From Rhodospirillales bacterium BBD 1991-14 (GTDB lineage Bacteria; Pseudomonadota; Alphaproteobacteria; Kiloniellales; Kiloniellaceae): a stretch of DNA of 64,000 nucleotides. A program made the translations under genes and the position numbers. The notes below the pieces were generated by a model. The model was not told the origin of the DNA, searched no databases, and was given only the letters and a program-made list of their open reading frames with translations. Numbering within the stretch: the first letter of the stretch is position 1; each line of letters begins with the position of its first letter. Where the stretch lies: NCBI GenBank assembly GCA_001657395.1, contig LYSY01000011.1:106863-170862 (forward strand), given 5' to 3'. Shown here in pieces: positions 44,553 to 54,932 of this stretch.

Positions 44553-45965
44553 ATGAACACCGAGATTGTAATGATGACGGCCAACGCACTGCTGGCGGCC
44601 TACCGCGCCGCAGAGCTGTCGCCGGTGGAGGTCACCGAGGCGGTTCTCAAGAGGATCGACACCGTCAACCCCGCCCTCAACGCCTTCAATGTGATCGATG
44701 CCGAGGGTGCCCTGACGGCGGCGCGGGAGTCGGAGGAGCGCTGGCGCCTCGGTGCGCCGCGCGGCCGTCTGGATGGCTGTCCAGCTTCGGTGAAGGACAT
44801 CCTGCTGACCCGCGGCTGGCCGACCTTGCGGGGCTCCAAGGCAACCGACCCCGCACAGGACTGGACAGAAGATGCCCCCTCGGTCGCCCGGCTGAAGGAA
44901 CACGGGGCCGTCATCCTGGGCAAGACCACGACGCCGGAGTTCGGCTGGAAGGGTGTCACCGACTCGCCGGTCACCGGCATCACGCGCAACCCCTGGAACC
45001 CCGGCAAGACCCCGGGCGGCTCCAGCGGTGGCGCCGCAGCGGCCCTGGCAGCCGGTATGGGCCCCTTGGCGCTCGGCACCGACGGTGGCGGCTCCATCCG
45101 CATTCCGGCCGCCTTCACCGGAACCTACGGCATCAAACCCTCCTTCGGGCGGGTGCCGGCCTATCCGCTCAGCCCCTTTGGCACCGTCTCCCATGTCGGG
45201 CCGATGACCCGGAGCGTCGACGACGCGGCGCTGCTGCTGTCGGTGCTGGCCGAGCCCGACCCGCGCGACGCTTACAGCCTGCCTTACGATGCCACGGACT
45301 ACATGAACGGCCTGAACGACGGCATCGAGGGGCTGAAGGTCGCCTATGCGCCGAGCCTCGGCGGTCATATGGTGGACGCGGAGGTGGCGGCGCTGGTGGC
45401 CAAGGCTGCCTGGAGCTTGGCCGACCTGGGGGCGGAAGTGGAGCTGGCCGAACCGGATTTCTCAGGGGCCGATGCCGTGTTCCGCTGCCTCTGGTATGCC
45501 GGTGCGGCGAACCTGATGCGCCGCTTCGATGCCGCGGCACAGGCGCAGATGGACCCGGGCTTCCGAGAGATCGCCGAAGACGGTGCCCGCTACAGCCTGC
45601 TCGACTATCTGGAGGCGGTTGCCCGCCGCGAAGCCTTCATCGTGGAGGCCAACCGCTTCCACGGCGACTACGACCTGCTGCTGACCCCGGCCCTGCCGCT
45701 TGCCGCGTTCGAGGCTGGCCTCGAGGTGCCGGCGGAGAGCGGTATGACCCGCTGGCCGGACTGGACGCCTTTCAGCTATCCCTTCAACCTGACGCAACAG
45801 CCGGCCGCCGCCCTGCCCTGCGGTCTCACCATCCAGGGCCTGCCGGTGGCCCTGCAGATTGTTGGGCCGCGTTATGCCGATGCTTTGGTGTTGAGGGCCT
45901 CGCGCGCCTTCGAAGCGGCCCACCCCTGGCGCTTCCCAGACCTCGGCCAGACACTCACAGCGTGA
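44553..45965 (+). CDS. Amidase (amidase-signature family)
   Basis: 470 residues, full classical length, from ATG 44553; in-frame sequence upstream is not family-like. The catalytic triad is in ASVKDILLTRG (Lys), PGGSSGGAAAALA (cis-Ser) and LGTDGGGSIRIPAAFTG (Ser). The start region ANALLAAYRAAELSPVEV is typical. Substrate unknown; it may belong to a group of aryl- or alkyl-amide hydrolases. It differs clearly in sequence from the other amidase 0.8 kb away, so the two are not a recent duplication. Confidence 0.92.
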   Translation: MNTEIVMMTANALLAAYRAAELSPVEVTEAVLKRIDTVNPALNAFNVIDAEGALTAARESEERWRLGAPRGRLDGCPASVKDILLTRGWPTLRGSKATDPAQDWTEDAPSVARLKEHGAVILGKTTTPEFGWKGVTDSPVTGITRNPWNPGKTPGGSSGGAAAALAAGMGPLALGTDGGGSIRIPAAFTGTYGIKPSFGRVPAYPLSPFGTVSHVGPMTRSVDDAALLLSVLAEPDPRDAYSLPYDATDYMNGLNDGIEGLKVAYAPSLGGHMVDAEVAALVAKAAWSLADLGAEVELAEPDFSGADAVFRCLWYAGAANLMRRFDAAAQAQMDPGFREIAEDGARYSLLDYLEAVARREAFIVEANRFHGDYDLLLTPALPLAAFEAGLEVPAESGMTRWPDWTPFSYPFNLTQQPAAALPCGLTIQGLPVALQIVGPRYADALVLRASRAFEAAHPWRFPDLGQTLTA

Positions 45966-45969
45966 GGCG

Positions 45970-46551
45970 CTACCAGGTCAGGATCATCGTGTCGCCGCGG
46001 AACTCGTAGCTCTCGAAGCGCTTCAGGAAGCTCATCCCAAGGAGGGATATGGACCCCGGCGCTTCGCCGACCGAGGCGGGCAGGTCGTAGAACTCCAACT
46101 GGCCGATGCGCACCGAGCGCAGCTCCACCGGCGCGGCGCGGATCTCTCCATTGGCTGTCTCATAGCGTTGACTGAAGGTCAGACGCTCCTTCGACCAGCC
46201 GAGAGTCTCCGCATCCTGGGGCGTCAGGAAAATCGAGCTGGCGCCGGTGTCCACGAGAAAGCGGATTACCTCTCCGTCCACGGTCGCATCGACCATGAAG
46301 TGGCCGTGGGCGCCGGCCTTGAGCACGATCTCGCTGCCACCCTGAGAACCGGCTTGTGCGCCTGCACCGGGCACCGCCGCGACCTGCGCGGCAGGTTCTT
46401 CAGGATCGCCAAGACCGGCCATCCCGTCGTTGCGGTCGATAAGCAGAACGACCACGAGCCCGACGACCACGACAGCGGCGGCCAGCCGCAGGGTATGGCC
46501 GAGCAAGCCGGTGGAAACGACCGCGCCCCCCTCGTCCCTGTAGTCTGCCAT
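45970..46551 (-). CDS. Membrane-anchored retropepsin-like aspartic protease
   Basis: 193 residues, clan AA aspartic protease of the TIGR02281 type common in alphaproteobacteria. One N-terminal membrane helix (LAAAVVVVGLVVVLLID), an Ala/Gly linker, then the protease domain with FLVDTGASSIFLT and the later ISLLGMSFLKRFESYEF. Like retroviral proteases it carries a single DTG and should act as a dimer in the periplasm. Physiological substrate is unknown. Its stop lies 4 bases after the amidase stop on the other strand. Confidence 0.9.
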   Translation of the reverse strand: MADYRDEGGAVVSTGLLGHTLRLAAAVVVVGLVVVLLIDRNDGMAGLGDPEEPAAQVAAVPGAGAQAGSQGGSEIVLKAGAHGHFMVDATVDGEVIRFLVDTGASSIFLTPQDAETLGWSKERLTFSQRYETANGEIRAAPVELRSVRIGQLEFYDLPASVGEAPGSISLLGMSFLKRFESYEFRGDTMILTW

Positions 46552-46776
46552 GACGGCTCCTCTCTGCCGCGATCCTGCCGAAGGCGGCTCGCGCCGGCCC
46601 CGTCATCCGGTGCCAGAATCCCGGCGGCAGAATCCCGGTGGTCTCCCCCGAGAAGCGATCATCGTGGAGACTTCGGGTTAAGGCTTTTCTTATGGCCTTG
46701 GTTAACGAGCGGGTTGGCCTATGCCCGGCCAGGTCGAGATTTTCTCTTCGAATTCAGTATTTTAGATATGATGCTC

Positions 46777-47574
46777 CTAAACGGCAGTAAAGCCGCCCTC
46801 CAGCATCACAACGGCCCCGTTCATCAGGTCCGAGGCGGGCGAGGCCATGTAGAGGGCCAGGTCGGCGACCTCCACCGGTTCGCCGAAGCGCCCCAGCGGG
46901 GTGCGGTCAAGCATGGGCTGCCCCTTGGCGGGATCGCCCCAGACCTGACGGCCCATCGGAGTCAGGATGATCGTGGGGCAGATCGCGTTTACCTGAATGT
47001 TGTGCGGCGCCCATTCCACCATCATGGACTTGGTGAGGGCGTTGAGACCGCCCTTGGAGGAGGCATAGGCCGCGTGCTCCGGCAGCGCGATCACCCCGGT
47101 CTGGGAGGAGATGTTGATGATCTTGCCAGCGCCCTGCGCGATCATGCCGGGCGCAAAGGCCTTGCCCAGCAGGAAGGGCGCGCGCAGATTGATCGCCATG
47201 GTGCGGTCCCAGTCTTCGACGCTGGCTTCCAGGATCGGCGCGACCAGGGCGACCCCAGCGCTGTTCACCAGAATATCGACACTGCCGAAGTAATCGAGCG
47301 CCAGGGACGCCGCCTCGTCCACGCCTTCTACACTGGCGAGGTCGGCCTTGACGCCGAGGCAGCGCCGACCCCTGGCCTCGATGGCTTCGCAGACGGCGGA
47401 AAGCCCGGCCTGGTCGCGGCCCACGGCGACGATATCGGCGCCCGCCTCCGCAAAGACCCGGCAGATCTCGTGGCCGATACCCTTGGTGGCACCGGTCACG
47501 ACGGCCTTCTTGCCACTGAGCGAAAAGCGGTCGGCCCAGGTCGTTCCCGGTTCTTGATCGGAGGCATCGGGCAT
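46777..47574 (-). CDS. SDR family oxidoreductase
   Basis: NAD(P)-dependent short-chain dehydrogenase, 265 residues from ATG 47574. Motifs: TGATKGIGHEI for the cofactor, NSAG, the catalytic SSQTG Ser and YASSK (Tyr, Lys). Classical SDR of the polyol or 3-oxoacyl type. Last gene of the minus arm of the sugar locus (ATPase, G1PDH-like, SIS, SDR), separated by 10 bases from the SIS gene. A polyol dehydrogenase role is an inference from the neighbours. Confidence 0.93.
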   Translation of the reverse strand: MPDASDQEPGTTWADRFSLSGKKAVVTGATKGIGHEICRVFAEAGADIVAVGRDQAGLSAVCEAIEARGRRCLGVKADLASVEGVDEAASLALDYFGSVDILVNSAGVALVAPILEASVEDWDRTMAINLRAPFLLGKAFAPGMIAQGAGKIINISSQTGVIALPEHAAYASSKGGLNALTKSMMVEWAPHNIQVNAICPTIILTPMGRQVWGDPAKGQPMLDRTPLGRFGEPVEVADLALYMASPASDLMNGAVVMLEGGFTAV

Positions 47575-47584
47575 GGCGCCCTCC

Positions 47585-48148
47585 CTATTCCAGGTTCGTG
47601 TGCCGGGCCCGCATGGTCTCGGCGGTTTCGCCGAGACGGTCGCGCAGACGCAGGACCAGAAGCTCAAAGGCGATGAACTGGACGCCTTCGTAGAGCGAGC
47701 CCATCGGCAGGACCGAAGCCGCGGCGGGCCGCCTGTCGTCGGCCATGGTCTGTGCCGGCAGCAGCACCACGAGATCGCAAGCCTTGGGCACGGCCCCGCC
47801 GGGCTGTGCGGTGAAGCAGGCGGTGCGGGCACCCGCCGCCGATGCGGTCTCGACCAGGGCGGCGACCGTGCCGAAGTGGCCCGGCCCGGCGGAGACAAGC
47901 AGGAGATCGCCGCCGCCAAGGGGCGGCGTCGTCATGTCGCCCACCACATGGGCCTGCAGGCCGAGATGGAAAAGACGCATGGCAAGGGCCTTCATCATCA
48001 GCCCTTCCCGTCCGACGCCATGCAACGCAATCCGGTTTGCTGCGACGATGGCATCGGTCAAGGTTTCGACCGCGCCCTCGTCCACTGCCATCACCGCCGC
48101 GCGGAGTTCCGCAACGCCCTGCTCAGCCAAACTCTGCCATGGCGCCAT
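47585..48148 (-). CDS. SIS-domain phosphosugar isomerase, HxlB-like
   Basis: 187 residues, one SIS domain, similar to 6-phospho-3-hexuloisomerase. Visible are IALHGVGREGLMMKALAMRL, LGLQAHVVGDMTTPPLGGGD and LLLVSAGPGHFG. It lacks the usual serine in the GSG loop (AGPGHF instead of SGSGET), so the substrate site may differ. In ribulose-monophosphate organisms HxlB works with HxlA; no HxlA gene is here. The ATG at 48148 has GAGGGGAGA upstream. Confidence 0.82.
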   Translation of the reverse strand: MAPWQSLAEQGVAELRAAVMAVDEGAVETLTDAIVAANRIALHGVGREGLMMKALAMRLFHLGLQAHVVGDMTTPPLGGGDLLLVSAGPGHFGTVAALVETASAAGARTACFTAQPGGAVPKACDLVVLLPAQTMADDRRPAAASVLPMGSLYEGVQFIAFELLVLRLRDRLGETAETMRARHTNLE

Positions 48149-48188
48149 GAACGATCTCCCCTCTTGTCGCTGCGGCCTTCCAGGGGCC

Positions 48189-49547
48189 TCAGGGCGCCGC
48201 TGCGGCCGCAAAGACCGTGTCCGCCGCCGCCGCCAGGAGGCCGGTTTCGGCCAGGAAGTCCAGCACCGTGTAGCGCCGCCGCATGAAGCGCGCCCGGAGC
48301 ACCGTCGCCTTGGTGTGCGCCGGGTCCAGGCCGATGGCGCCGGCACTGGCCGGCGCACCCGCAGCGGTGAGCAGGCGGCGCATCTCTGCAGCACTCAGCA
48401 ACTGCGCCTTCAGCCTGCCACGCAGCGCCGGCCAAGTCTTCACAATGCGCTCCAGCCGTTCGGCCTGGGTCTCCCGCGACGGCAGCTTGATCATGGTCTC
48501 GGCAAGCGCGCGCTCCGCCACCGCCGGCTCGGGAAAGGCCTGCCGGATGGTGGCCTCAATCGCATCGGGGTCCGGCCTGCCAGCCAGGACCCGGTCCCTG
48601 TCCAGCCGCGTCAGGTCCTGATCCAACAGCCAGTCGAAAAGCCCGAGGGTGGCAAGGGTGCCGACGGCCACGCAGGCACCGTGGGAAACCGGCTGCCCGT
48701 CATGGCTGAGGTTCTCCATCTCCCAGAGGTGGGCGATCTGATGGTCGGCGCCGGAGGCCGGGCGCGAGGAGCCATGGAACTCCATGGCCAGCCCGGTGAC
48801 CGTCAGCCCGGCGAAAAGGCCGGCCGTTGCCGCGGGGTCGCCCGCGGCCAGGGCCGCCGGATCGGCAAGCCAGTCGCGCAGCCGGTCCTGCACCAGCGGC
48901 CAGGCGACCGTATCCAAGGGCTCGACCTCCAGCGCGTCGGCCAGGATCCAATCGCCGCCGGCCGGCACCTTGCCGGCAAGATCGCCATAGCCCCAGCCCG
49001 TCATCTCGGCCGGCGCCGCGGCAATGACGTCGAGGTCAGCCAGAATGGCGCGCGGCGGGGCGCAGGGAATGGTGTGCTTGAAGCCGTCCTCCACCAGCGG
49101 CGCGCCGGCGCTGGCATAGCCGTCCATGGAGGCCGCGGTCGCAACGCAGAAAAAGGGCCGGCCTTCCATGAAGGCGGCATGCTTGACCAGATCGGTGATG
49201 ACCCCCGAGCCCACGGAGACGGGAACCGCCTCGCCGTCCGCTGCCTGCCAGCGCGCGCGAACCTCCTGCGCCAGTGCGAGGGTGGGTTTCGGCCGCGGCT
49301 GGCTGGGAAGAACCATCCGTTCGACCGCGATGCCGTCCGCCTGCAGAACGGCGGCAAGCCGCGCGCCTGCCGCGGCCATGGTGTTCTCGTCGGCAATCAG
49401 AAAGGCCCGTCCGGCTCCGAAGCATTCTCTGAAAACAGATCCGGAAAGCGAAAGGGCATCGCGGTCGACGAGGATGCGATCGATGTGGCGCGACCGCGCC
49501 ACCGCCGGCGCCACCAGATCCTCAAGCTGACGTTTCCAATCAGACAT
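48189..49547 (-). CDS. sn-Glycerol-1-phosphate dehydrogenase family protein
   Basis: 452 residues, related to the AraM/EgsA group within the dehydroquinate-synthase-like superfamily. The cofactor motif is VGSGVITDLVK, metal ligands are in TAASMDGYAS (Asp) and HLWEMENLSHDGQ...SHGACVAVG (His, His). AraM-type enzymes reduce dihydroxyacetone phosphate to glycerol-1-phosphate or oxidise sugar alcohol phosphates. Being in a locus with a sugar ABC importer and kinase suggests it oxidises a polyol phosphate here (inference). Start at 49547, with GAAGGAAG upstream. Confidence 0.83.
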   Translation of the reverse strand: MSDWKRQLEDLVAPAVARSRHIDRILVDRDALSLSGSVFRECFGAGRAFLIADENTMAAAGARLAAVLQADGIAVERMVLPSQPRPKPTLALAQEVRARWQAADGEAVPVSVGSGVITDLVKHAAFMEGRPFFCVATAASMDGYASAGAPLVEDGFKHTIPCAPPRAILADLDVIAAAPAEMTGWGYGDLAGKVPAGGDWILADALEVEPLDTVAWPLVQDRLRDWLADPAALAAGDPAATAGLFAGLTVTGLAMEFHGSSRPASGADHQIAHLWEMENLSHDGQPVSHGACVAVGTLATLGLFDWLLDQDLTRLDRDRVLAGRPDPDAIEATIRQAFPEPAVAERALAETMIKLPSRETQAERLERIVKTWPALRGRLKAQLLSAAEMRRLLTAAGAPASAGAIGLDPAHTKATVLRARFMRRRYTVLDFLAETGLLAAAADTVFAAAAAP

Positions 49548-49594
49548 GCGCTTCCTTCGCTCGTGCCCGCACCAAAGCACGCCCTCGGCGGCGC

Positions 49595-50677
<1,083 letters not shown>

Positions 50678-50812
50678 CTGGTCCTCCCCGCGCTTCAAAT
50701 CCGGGTTTCGTTTCGCGGCCTTCTTGTCGGCCTTGTCGTTTGCGGCCCTTGCGCTGCCGCCTTCTCGAACCGAGGGCAGCAGCGGGACTATGGCTAGCAC
50801 GCATAAAAACAA

Positions 50813-50841
50813 TTGTAAATGATCAAAGACATTTGTATGGT
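50813..50841 (+). promoter_or_regulatory. Promoter and operator-like sequence in the divergent sugar-locus region
   Basis: TTGTAA (50813-50818), 17 bases, TATGGT (50836-50841) fits a sigma-70 promoter for the binding-protein operon. Two TTGTA half-sites (50813-50817 and 50833-50837) lie 20 bases apart with a palindromic TGATCA between them, so this is a plausible site for the SorC regulator of the locus. Confidence 0.5.
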
Positions 50842-50889
50842 GCCCTCAGACAACGACAAGGCCAGAAAACAACAAGGGAGGAAGTGGTC

Positions 50890-52248
50890 ATGCTGAAATC
50901 GACACTGCGTGGCTTGGTGTTCGGCGCTGCAACGAGCGTGGCGCTGGGCGCGGGCCTGACGCTGGGAACCGGCCCGGCCTTCGGCTGGTCGCTCGAGGAG
51001 GCGGCGAAGCCCTATGCCGGGACGACGGTCGACGTCGTCTTCCTGCTGCGGCCCGGCTACGAAGCCGCCGAGGAGATGCTTCCGGAGTTCGAGGAAGCGA
51101 CCGGCATCAAGATCAACATCATCAAGCATCCCTATGAAAACGCGCTCGGCGAGCAGGTCCGCGACTTCGTGGCCGGCGGCGATCTCGACATCGCCCTCAT
51201 CGACCTCGTGTGGATCGGAAACTTCGCCGAAAACGAATGGATCGTGCCGCTGGAGAAGTTCACCTCCAACCCGGCGCTGGCCGATCCTGAGCTCGACATG
51301 GAGGACTTCTTCCCGCTGGTCCTGAACGCCTTCGGCGCCTGGAACGGCACGGTTTATGGTCTACCCTTCGACAACTACTCCGGCCTGCTGTTCTACAATT
51401 CCTGCATGCTGAAGGAAGCCGGCTTCGACGGGCCGCCGCAGACCTGGGACCAGTTGAAGAACGTCTACGGTCCCGCCCTCACCAAGGACGGCAAGTACGC
51501 CTTCGCCCTGCAGTCCAAGCGCAACGAGACCCAGTCCGCGGACAGCTTCGCGCGCATGCTGTGGCCCTTCGGCGGCTCTTTCCTGGACGACAAGTTCAAG
51601 TCCAACCTGCTAAGCGCGGAGAGCCAGGCGGGCCTCAAGTTCCGCCAGGACCTGATGCAGTACATGCCTGAGGGCATCGTCGCTTACGATCATGCCGAGA
51701 CCGTCAATGCCCTGGCGCAGGGCGACGTCGCCATGATCACCGAGTGGTCGGCCTTCTATTCCACTCTTATCAGCCCGGAGACCTCGACCCTGGGCGACTG
51801 CTTCGGCGTCGCGCCGGAGCCCATGGGCCCGGCCGGGCGCAAGCCGGCGCTGGGCGGCTTCTCTCTGGCGGTCGCGAGCCAGGCCGACGACGACGAGCAG
51901 GCTGCAGCCTATCTCTTCATCCAGTGGGTGACCTCCAAGGCCAACGCCAAACGCTACCTGGAACTGGGCGGCGTACCGGCCCGCCAGAGCGTCTACAAGC
52001 TGCCGGGCGTGGCCGAGCAGTACCAGTACGTCGACGCGCTGGTTGAGTCCTGGCAGGACGGCGTGCCGGAGTTCCGCCCGCGCTTCGCCGAATGGCCGGA
52101 GATCACCGAGATCGTCCAGGAATGGGGCACCCGGATCATGCTGGGTGACGTCAGCATCGAGGAAGGTGCGGAAGAACTCGGCAAACGCATGGAAGCGGTG
52201 CTTGAAGACGCCGGCTACTACAGCGGCGAAAAACCGCTGGCCCAGTAA
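50890..52248 (+). CDS. ABC transporter sugar-binding protein
   Basis: Periplasmic carbohydrate-binding protein (family 1), 452 residues. ATG 50890 is preceded by AGGGAGG, and a signal peptide follows (LVFGAATSVALGAGLTL). Family features: FEEATGIKINIIKHPYENAL, WNGTVYGLPFDNYSGLLFYN and AMITEWSAFYSTL. It resembles proteins for polyols and disaccharides but the ligand is not assigned. First gene of the plus arm, followed by a strong terminator before the permeases. Confidence 0.92.
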   Translation: MLKSTLRGLVFGAATSVALGAGLTLGTGPAFGWSLEEAAKPYAGTTVDVVFLLRPGYEAAEEMLPEFEEATGIKINIIKHPYENALGEQVRDFVAGGDLDIALIDLVWIGNFAENEWIVPLEKFTSNPALADPELDMEDFFPLVLNAFGAWNGTVYGLPFDNYSGLLFYNSCMLKEAGFDGPPQTWDQLKNVYGPALTKDGKYAFALQSKRNETQSADSFARMLWPFGGSFLDDKFKSNLLSAESQAGLKFRQDLMQYMPEGIVAYDHAETVNALAQGDVAMITEWSAFYSTLISPETSTLGDCFGVAPEPMGPAGRKPALGGFSLAVASQADDDEQAAAYLFIQWVTSKANAKRYLELGGVPARQSVYKLPGVAEQYQYVDALVESWQDGVPEFRPRFAEWPEITEIVQEWGTRIMLGDVSIEEGAEELGKRMEAVLEDAGYYSGEKPLAQ

Positions 52249-52265
52249 GCTCAACCTCCCTGGGG

Positions 52266-52304
52266 AAAGGGGGACGCCCAATATCTGCGTCCCCCTTTCT
52301 TTTT
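52266..52304 (+). terminator. Intrinsic terminator between binding-protein and permease genes
   Basis: AAAGGGGGACGC (52266-52277) and GCGTCCCCCTTT (52287-52298) form a perfect 12-bp stem with a 9-base loop, followed by CTTTTTC. Expected to trim most transcripts after the binding-protein gene. Confidence 0.82.
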
Positions 52305-52424
52305 CGTGCCGTGAGCGCTGAAGACCAAGCTTCTGCTACAGTTCCCGCGCAGCCCCGAGTCCCGGCGGAGTCAGGGCCGCAGGGCGAGACAGGGCAAAGA
52401 ACAGGACGTCATGACGGGGGGACC

Positions 52425-53309
52425 ATGAAAACGGGGGGCGTCAGCCGGCTCACGATCTTCGGCTTTCTCGGCCCCGCCATCCTCAGCCTGGCGTTGATCG
52501 GGATCGTGCCGCTGGCCTTTGCGGTCTACACCTCGCTGCACAAGTACCAGCTCACCAACCTGCGGCGCACGCCGTTCCTGGGGCTGGAAAACTACCAGAC
52601 GGTCCTCACCGACCCGGTGTTCTGGGACGCCATGCAGCGCACCATGACCCTGCTGGTGATCGTGCTGCCGCTGCAGTTGATGCTCGGCATGGGCATCGCC
52701 CTGCTGCTGCACCGCCCCGGGCTCGGCTTCCTGAAGACCCTCACCCGGCTTTCGCTGGTGGTGCCCATGGCAACCACTTACGCCGTGGTCGGCCTGCTCG
52801 GCCAGATCATGTTCAATCTGAAGTACGGCGTGGTGAACCAGCTGATCGGCTTCCTCGGCTTCGATCCGGTGAACTGGATCGGCGATCCGACCAACGCGTT
52901 CATCGCCATCGCCTTCTGGGACGTCTGGCAGTGGACGCCCTTCTGCGCCCTTGTGCTGCTGGCGGGCCTCACCACGGTGCCGGGCGAGATCGAGGAGGCG
53001 GCGCGCCTTGAAACCAAGAAGTGGTGGGTGGTGCTGCGCCATGTCCAACTGCCCTTCCTCATTCCCGGCCTGACGGCGATCCTGATCCTGCGCACCGCCG
53101 ACACCCTGAAGCTCTTCGACATGGTCTTCACCATGACCCGCGGCGGGCCCGGCTCCTCCACCGAGTTGATCAGCCTGCTGATCCAGCGCGTCGGCTTCCG
53201 GGTATTCGACCAGGGACTGGCCTCAGCCCAGGCGATCATCCTGCTGATCATCACCATTGTCCTCAGTCAGCTCTACATCCGGCTGATCTACCGCGAGGTG
53301 CAGCAATGA
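52425..53309 (+). CDS. ABC transporter permease, MalF type
   Basis: 294 residues from the ATG at 52425; a GTG at 52311 would add 38 polar, low-complexity residues. Six helices; the EAA loop is EEAARLETKKWWVVLRHVQL near residue 190. Other marks are LVVPMATTYAVVGLLGQIMF and AFWDVWQWTPFCALVLLAGL. It pairs with the next permease, whose ATG overlaps its stop (ATGA at 53306-53309). Confidence 0.92.
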   Translation: MKTGGVSRLTIFGFLGPAILSLALIGIVPLAFAVYTSLHKYQLTNLRRTPFLGLENYQTVLTDPVFWDAMQRTMTLLVIVLPLQLMLGMGIALLLHRPGLGFLKTLTRLSLVVPMATTYAVVGLLGQIMFNLKYGVVNQLIGFLGFDPVNWIGDPTNAFIAIAFWDVWQWTPFCALVLLAGLTTVPGEIEEAARLETKKWWVVLRHVQLPFLIPGLTAILILRTADTLKLFDMVFTMTRGGPGSSTELISLLIQRVGFRVFDQGLASAQAIILLIITIVLSQLYIRLIYREVQQ

Positions 53310-54121
53310 CCACCCGCAGCCTCATCGCCCAGGCGCTGCTGCTCATCGCCATCGTTCTCTGCTGCCTCTTTCCTTTCTACTGGATGGTCACCACCAGCCT
53401 GAAGGACCAGGTGGTCGCGCTTGCCTCCCCGCCGGTCTGGACCTTCACGCCCACCTTCGCCAACTACGTCGAGGTGCTGTTCGAAGACAAGGTGGGAGCG
53501 AGCCTCATCAACTCCCTCATCGTTGCGGTCTGCACCACCCTGCTCGCCCTCGTGCTGGGCGCGCCGGCGGCCTATGCGCTCGCCCGCTTCGAGTTCCGCG
53601 GCAAGCGCGATCTCTGGTTCTGGTTCATCACCAACCGCATGGTCAGCCCCATCGTCCTCGCGCTGCCGTTCTTCCTGATCGTGCGCTTCTTCGGGCTGCT
53701 CGATACCCACATCGTGCTGATCCTCATCTATCTGACCTTCAACCTTCCCATCGTGATCTGGATCTGCACCGACCAGTTCCGCTCCATCCCGCGCGAACTG
53801 GACGAAGCCGCGGTCCTGGAGGGCGCCAGCCAGTTCCGCATCTTCCGCTCCATCTGCCTGCCTCTGGCCGCCCCGGGCGTCGCGGTCTCGGCAATCTTCT
53901 CCTTCATCTTTTCCTGGAACGAGCTGATGTTCGCGCTCGTCCTCACCCGCACCGCGGCCAAGACGGCGCCCGCCGTCGCCGTCGGCTTCATGGAGGGCTA
54001 CAACCTGCCCTACGGCAAGATCATGGCGACCAGCACGCTGATCGTGATCCCGGTCATCGTCTTTGCGCTCATCGCCTCCAAGCAGCTCGTGCGCGGGCTC
54101 ACCATGGGCGCGGTGAAATAG
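53306..54121 (+). CDS. ABC transporter permease, MalG type
   Basis: 271 residues, six helices. The start ATG at 53306 overlaps the TGA of the MalF-type gene. Typical features are LFPFYWMVTTSLKDQ, the EAA loop LDEAAVLEGASQFRIFRSIC and FSFIFSWNELMFALVL. Upstream in-frame sequence lies within the other permease gene and is excluded. Next gene starts 5 bases after the stop. Confidence 0.93.
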   Translation: MTTRSLIAQALLLIAIVLCCLFPFYWMVTTSLKDQVVALASPPVWTFTPTFANYVEVLFEDKVGASLINSLIVAVCTTLLALVLGAPAAYALARFEFRGKRDLWFWFITNRMVSPIVLALPFFLIVRFFGLLDTHIVLILIYLTFNLPIVIWICTDQFRSIPRELDEAAVLEGASQFRIFRSICLPLAAPGVAVSAIFSFIFSWNELMFALVLTRTAAKTAPAVAVGFMEGYNLPYGKIMATSTLIVIPVIVFALIASKQLVRGLTMGAVK

Positions 54122-54126
54122 CCGCC

Positions 54127-54918
54127 ATGCGTCCCCTGAGCGAGTTCCCGGCGGAAGCGCGCCGCGCCCTGCGCTTCCTGCTCACCGACATCGACGACAC
54201 AGTGACCGACGAGGGGCGCCTGCCGGCGGCAAGCCTCTCTGCCATGGAGCGGCTGTCCGCCGCCGGCCTCAAGGTCATTCCGGTCACCGGCCGGCCGGCC
54301 GGCTGGTGCGACCACATTGCCCGCATGTGGCCTGTCGAGGCCGTGGTCGGAGAGAACGGCGCCCTCTACTTCTCCTATGACCGCAGCGAACGGCGCATGG
54401 TTCAGGGCTTTGCCAAGTCCGCCGAGGAACGCGCCGCCGACCGCCGCCGCCTGGAGGCGCTGCGCCATGACATCCTGGCCGCGGTCCCGGGCAGCGGCAT
54501 CGCCTCCGACCAGGACTATCGCCTCGCCGACCTGGCCATCGACTTCTGCGAGGACGTGGCGCCCCTTCCCGATAGCGCGGTGGCGCACATCGTCCGGCTT
54601 TTCGAGGAGGCCGGGGCCACCGCCAAGGTGAGCTCCATCCATGTGAACGGCTGGTTCGGGCAGTACGACAAGCTGACCATGACGCGGCGCTGCCTGGCCG
54701 AGCGCTTCGGTCTCGACCTGGATGCCGCCAGGGCGCAGATCGCCTTCGCCGGAGATTCGCCCAACGACCAGCCCATGTTCGCCTACTTCGAACATTCCGT
54801 GGGGGTCGCCAATGTGCGCGACTTTGCCTTGGAGACGCCGCCGCGATGGGTTACGCAGGGCCGCAGCGCCGCCGGCTTCCAGGAGCTGGCGGAGGCGATT
54901 CTGGAGGCCCGGGGGTAA
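54127..54918 (+). CDS. HAD-IIB family phosphatase
   Basis: 263-residue cytoplasmic phosphatase of the Cof/sucrose-phosphatase type. HAD motif I is LLTDIDDTVTDEG, motif II VIPVTGRPAG, motif IV FAGDSPNDQPMF, all with catalytic acids present. These enzymes act on sugar or polyol phosphates; the exact substrate is unknown. Being inside a sugar import and phosphorylation operon is unusual for catabolism, and it may remove a toxic phosphorylated intermediate. Confidence 0.9.
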   Translation: MRPLSEFPAEARRALRFLLTDIDDTVTDEGRLPAASLSAMERLSAAGLKVIPVTGRPAGWCDHIARMWPVEAVVGENGALYFSYDRSERRMVQGFAKSAEERAADRRRLEALRHDILAAVPGSGIASDQDYRLADLAIDFCEDVAPLPDSAVAHIVRLFEEAGATAKVSSIHVNGWFGQYDKLTMTRRCLAERFGLDLDAARAQIAFAGDSPNDQPMFAYFEHSVGVANVRDFALETPPRWVTQGRSAAGFQELAEAILEARG

Positions 54919-54932
54919 GGGAAAGGACGGTC

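Noticed and set aside
42530..45965. Recent duplication of amidase genes
   Set aside because: The two proteins differ in length and in most residues outside the catalytic motifs.
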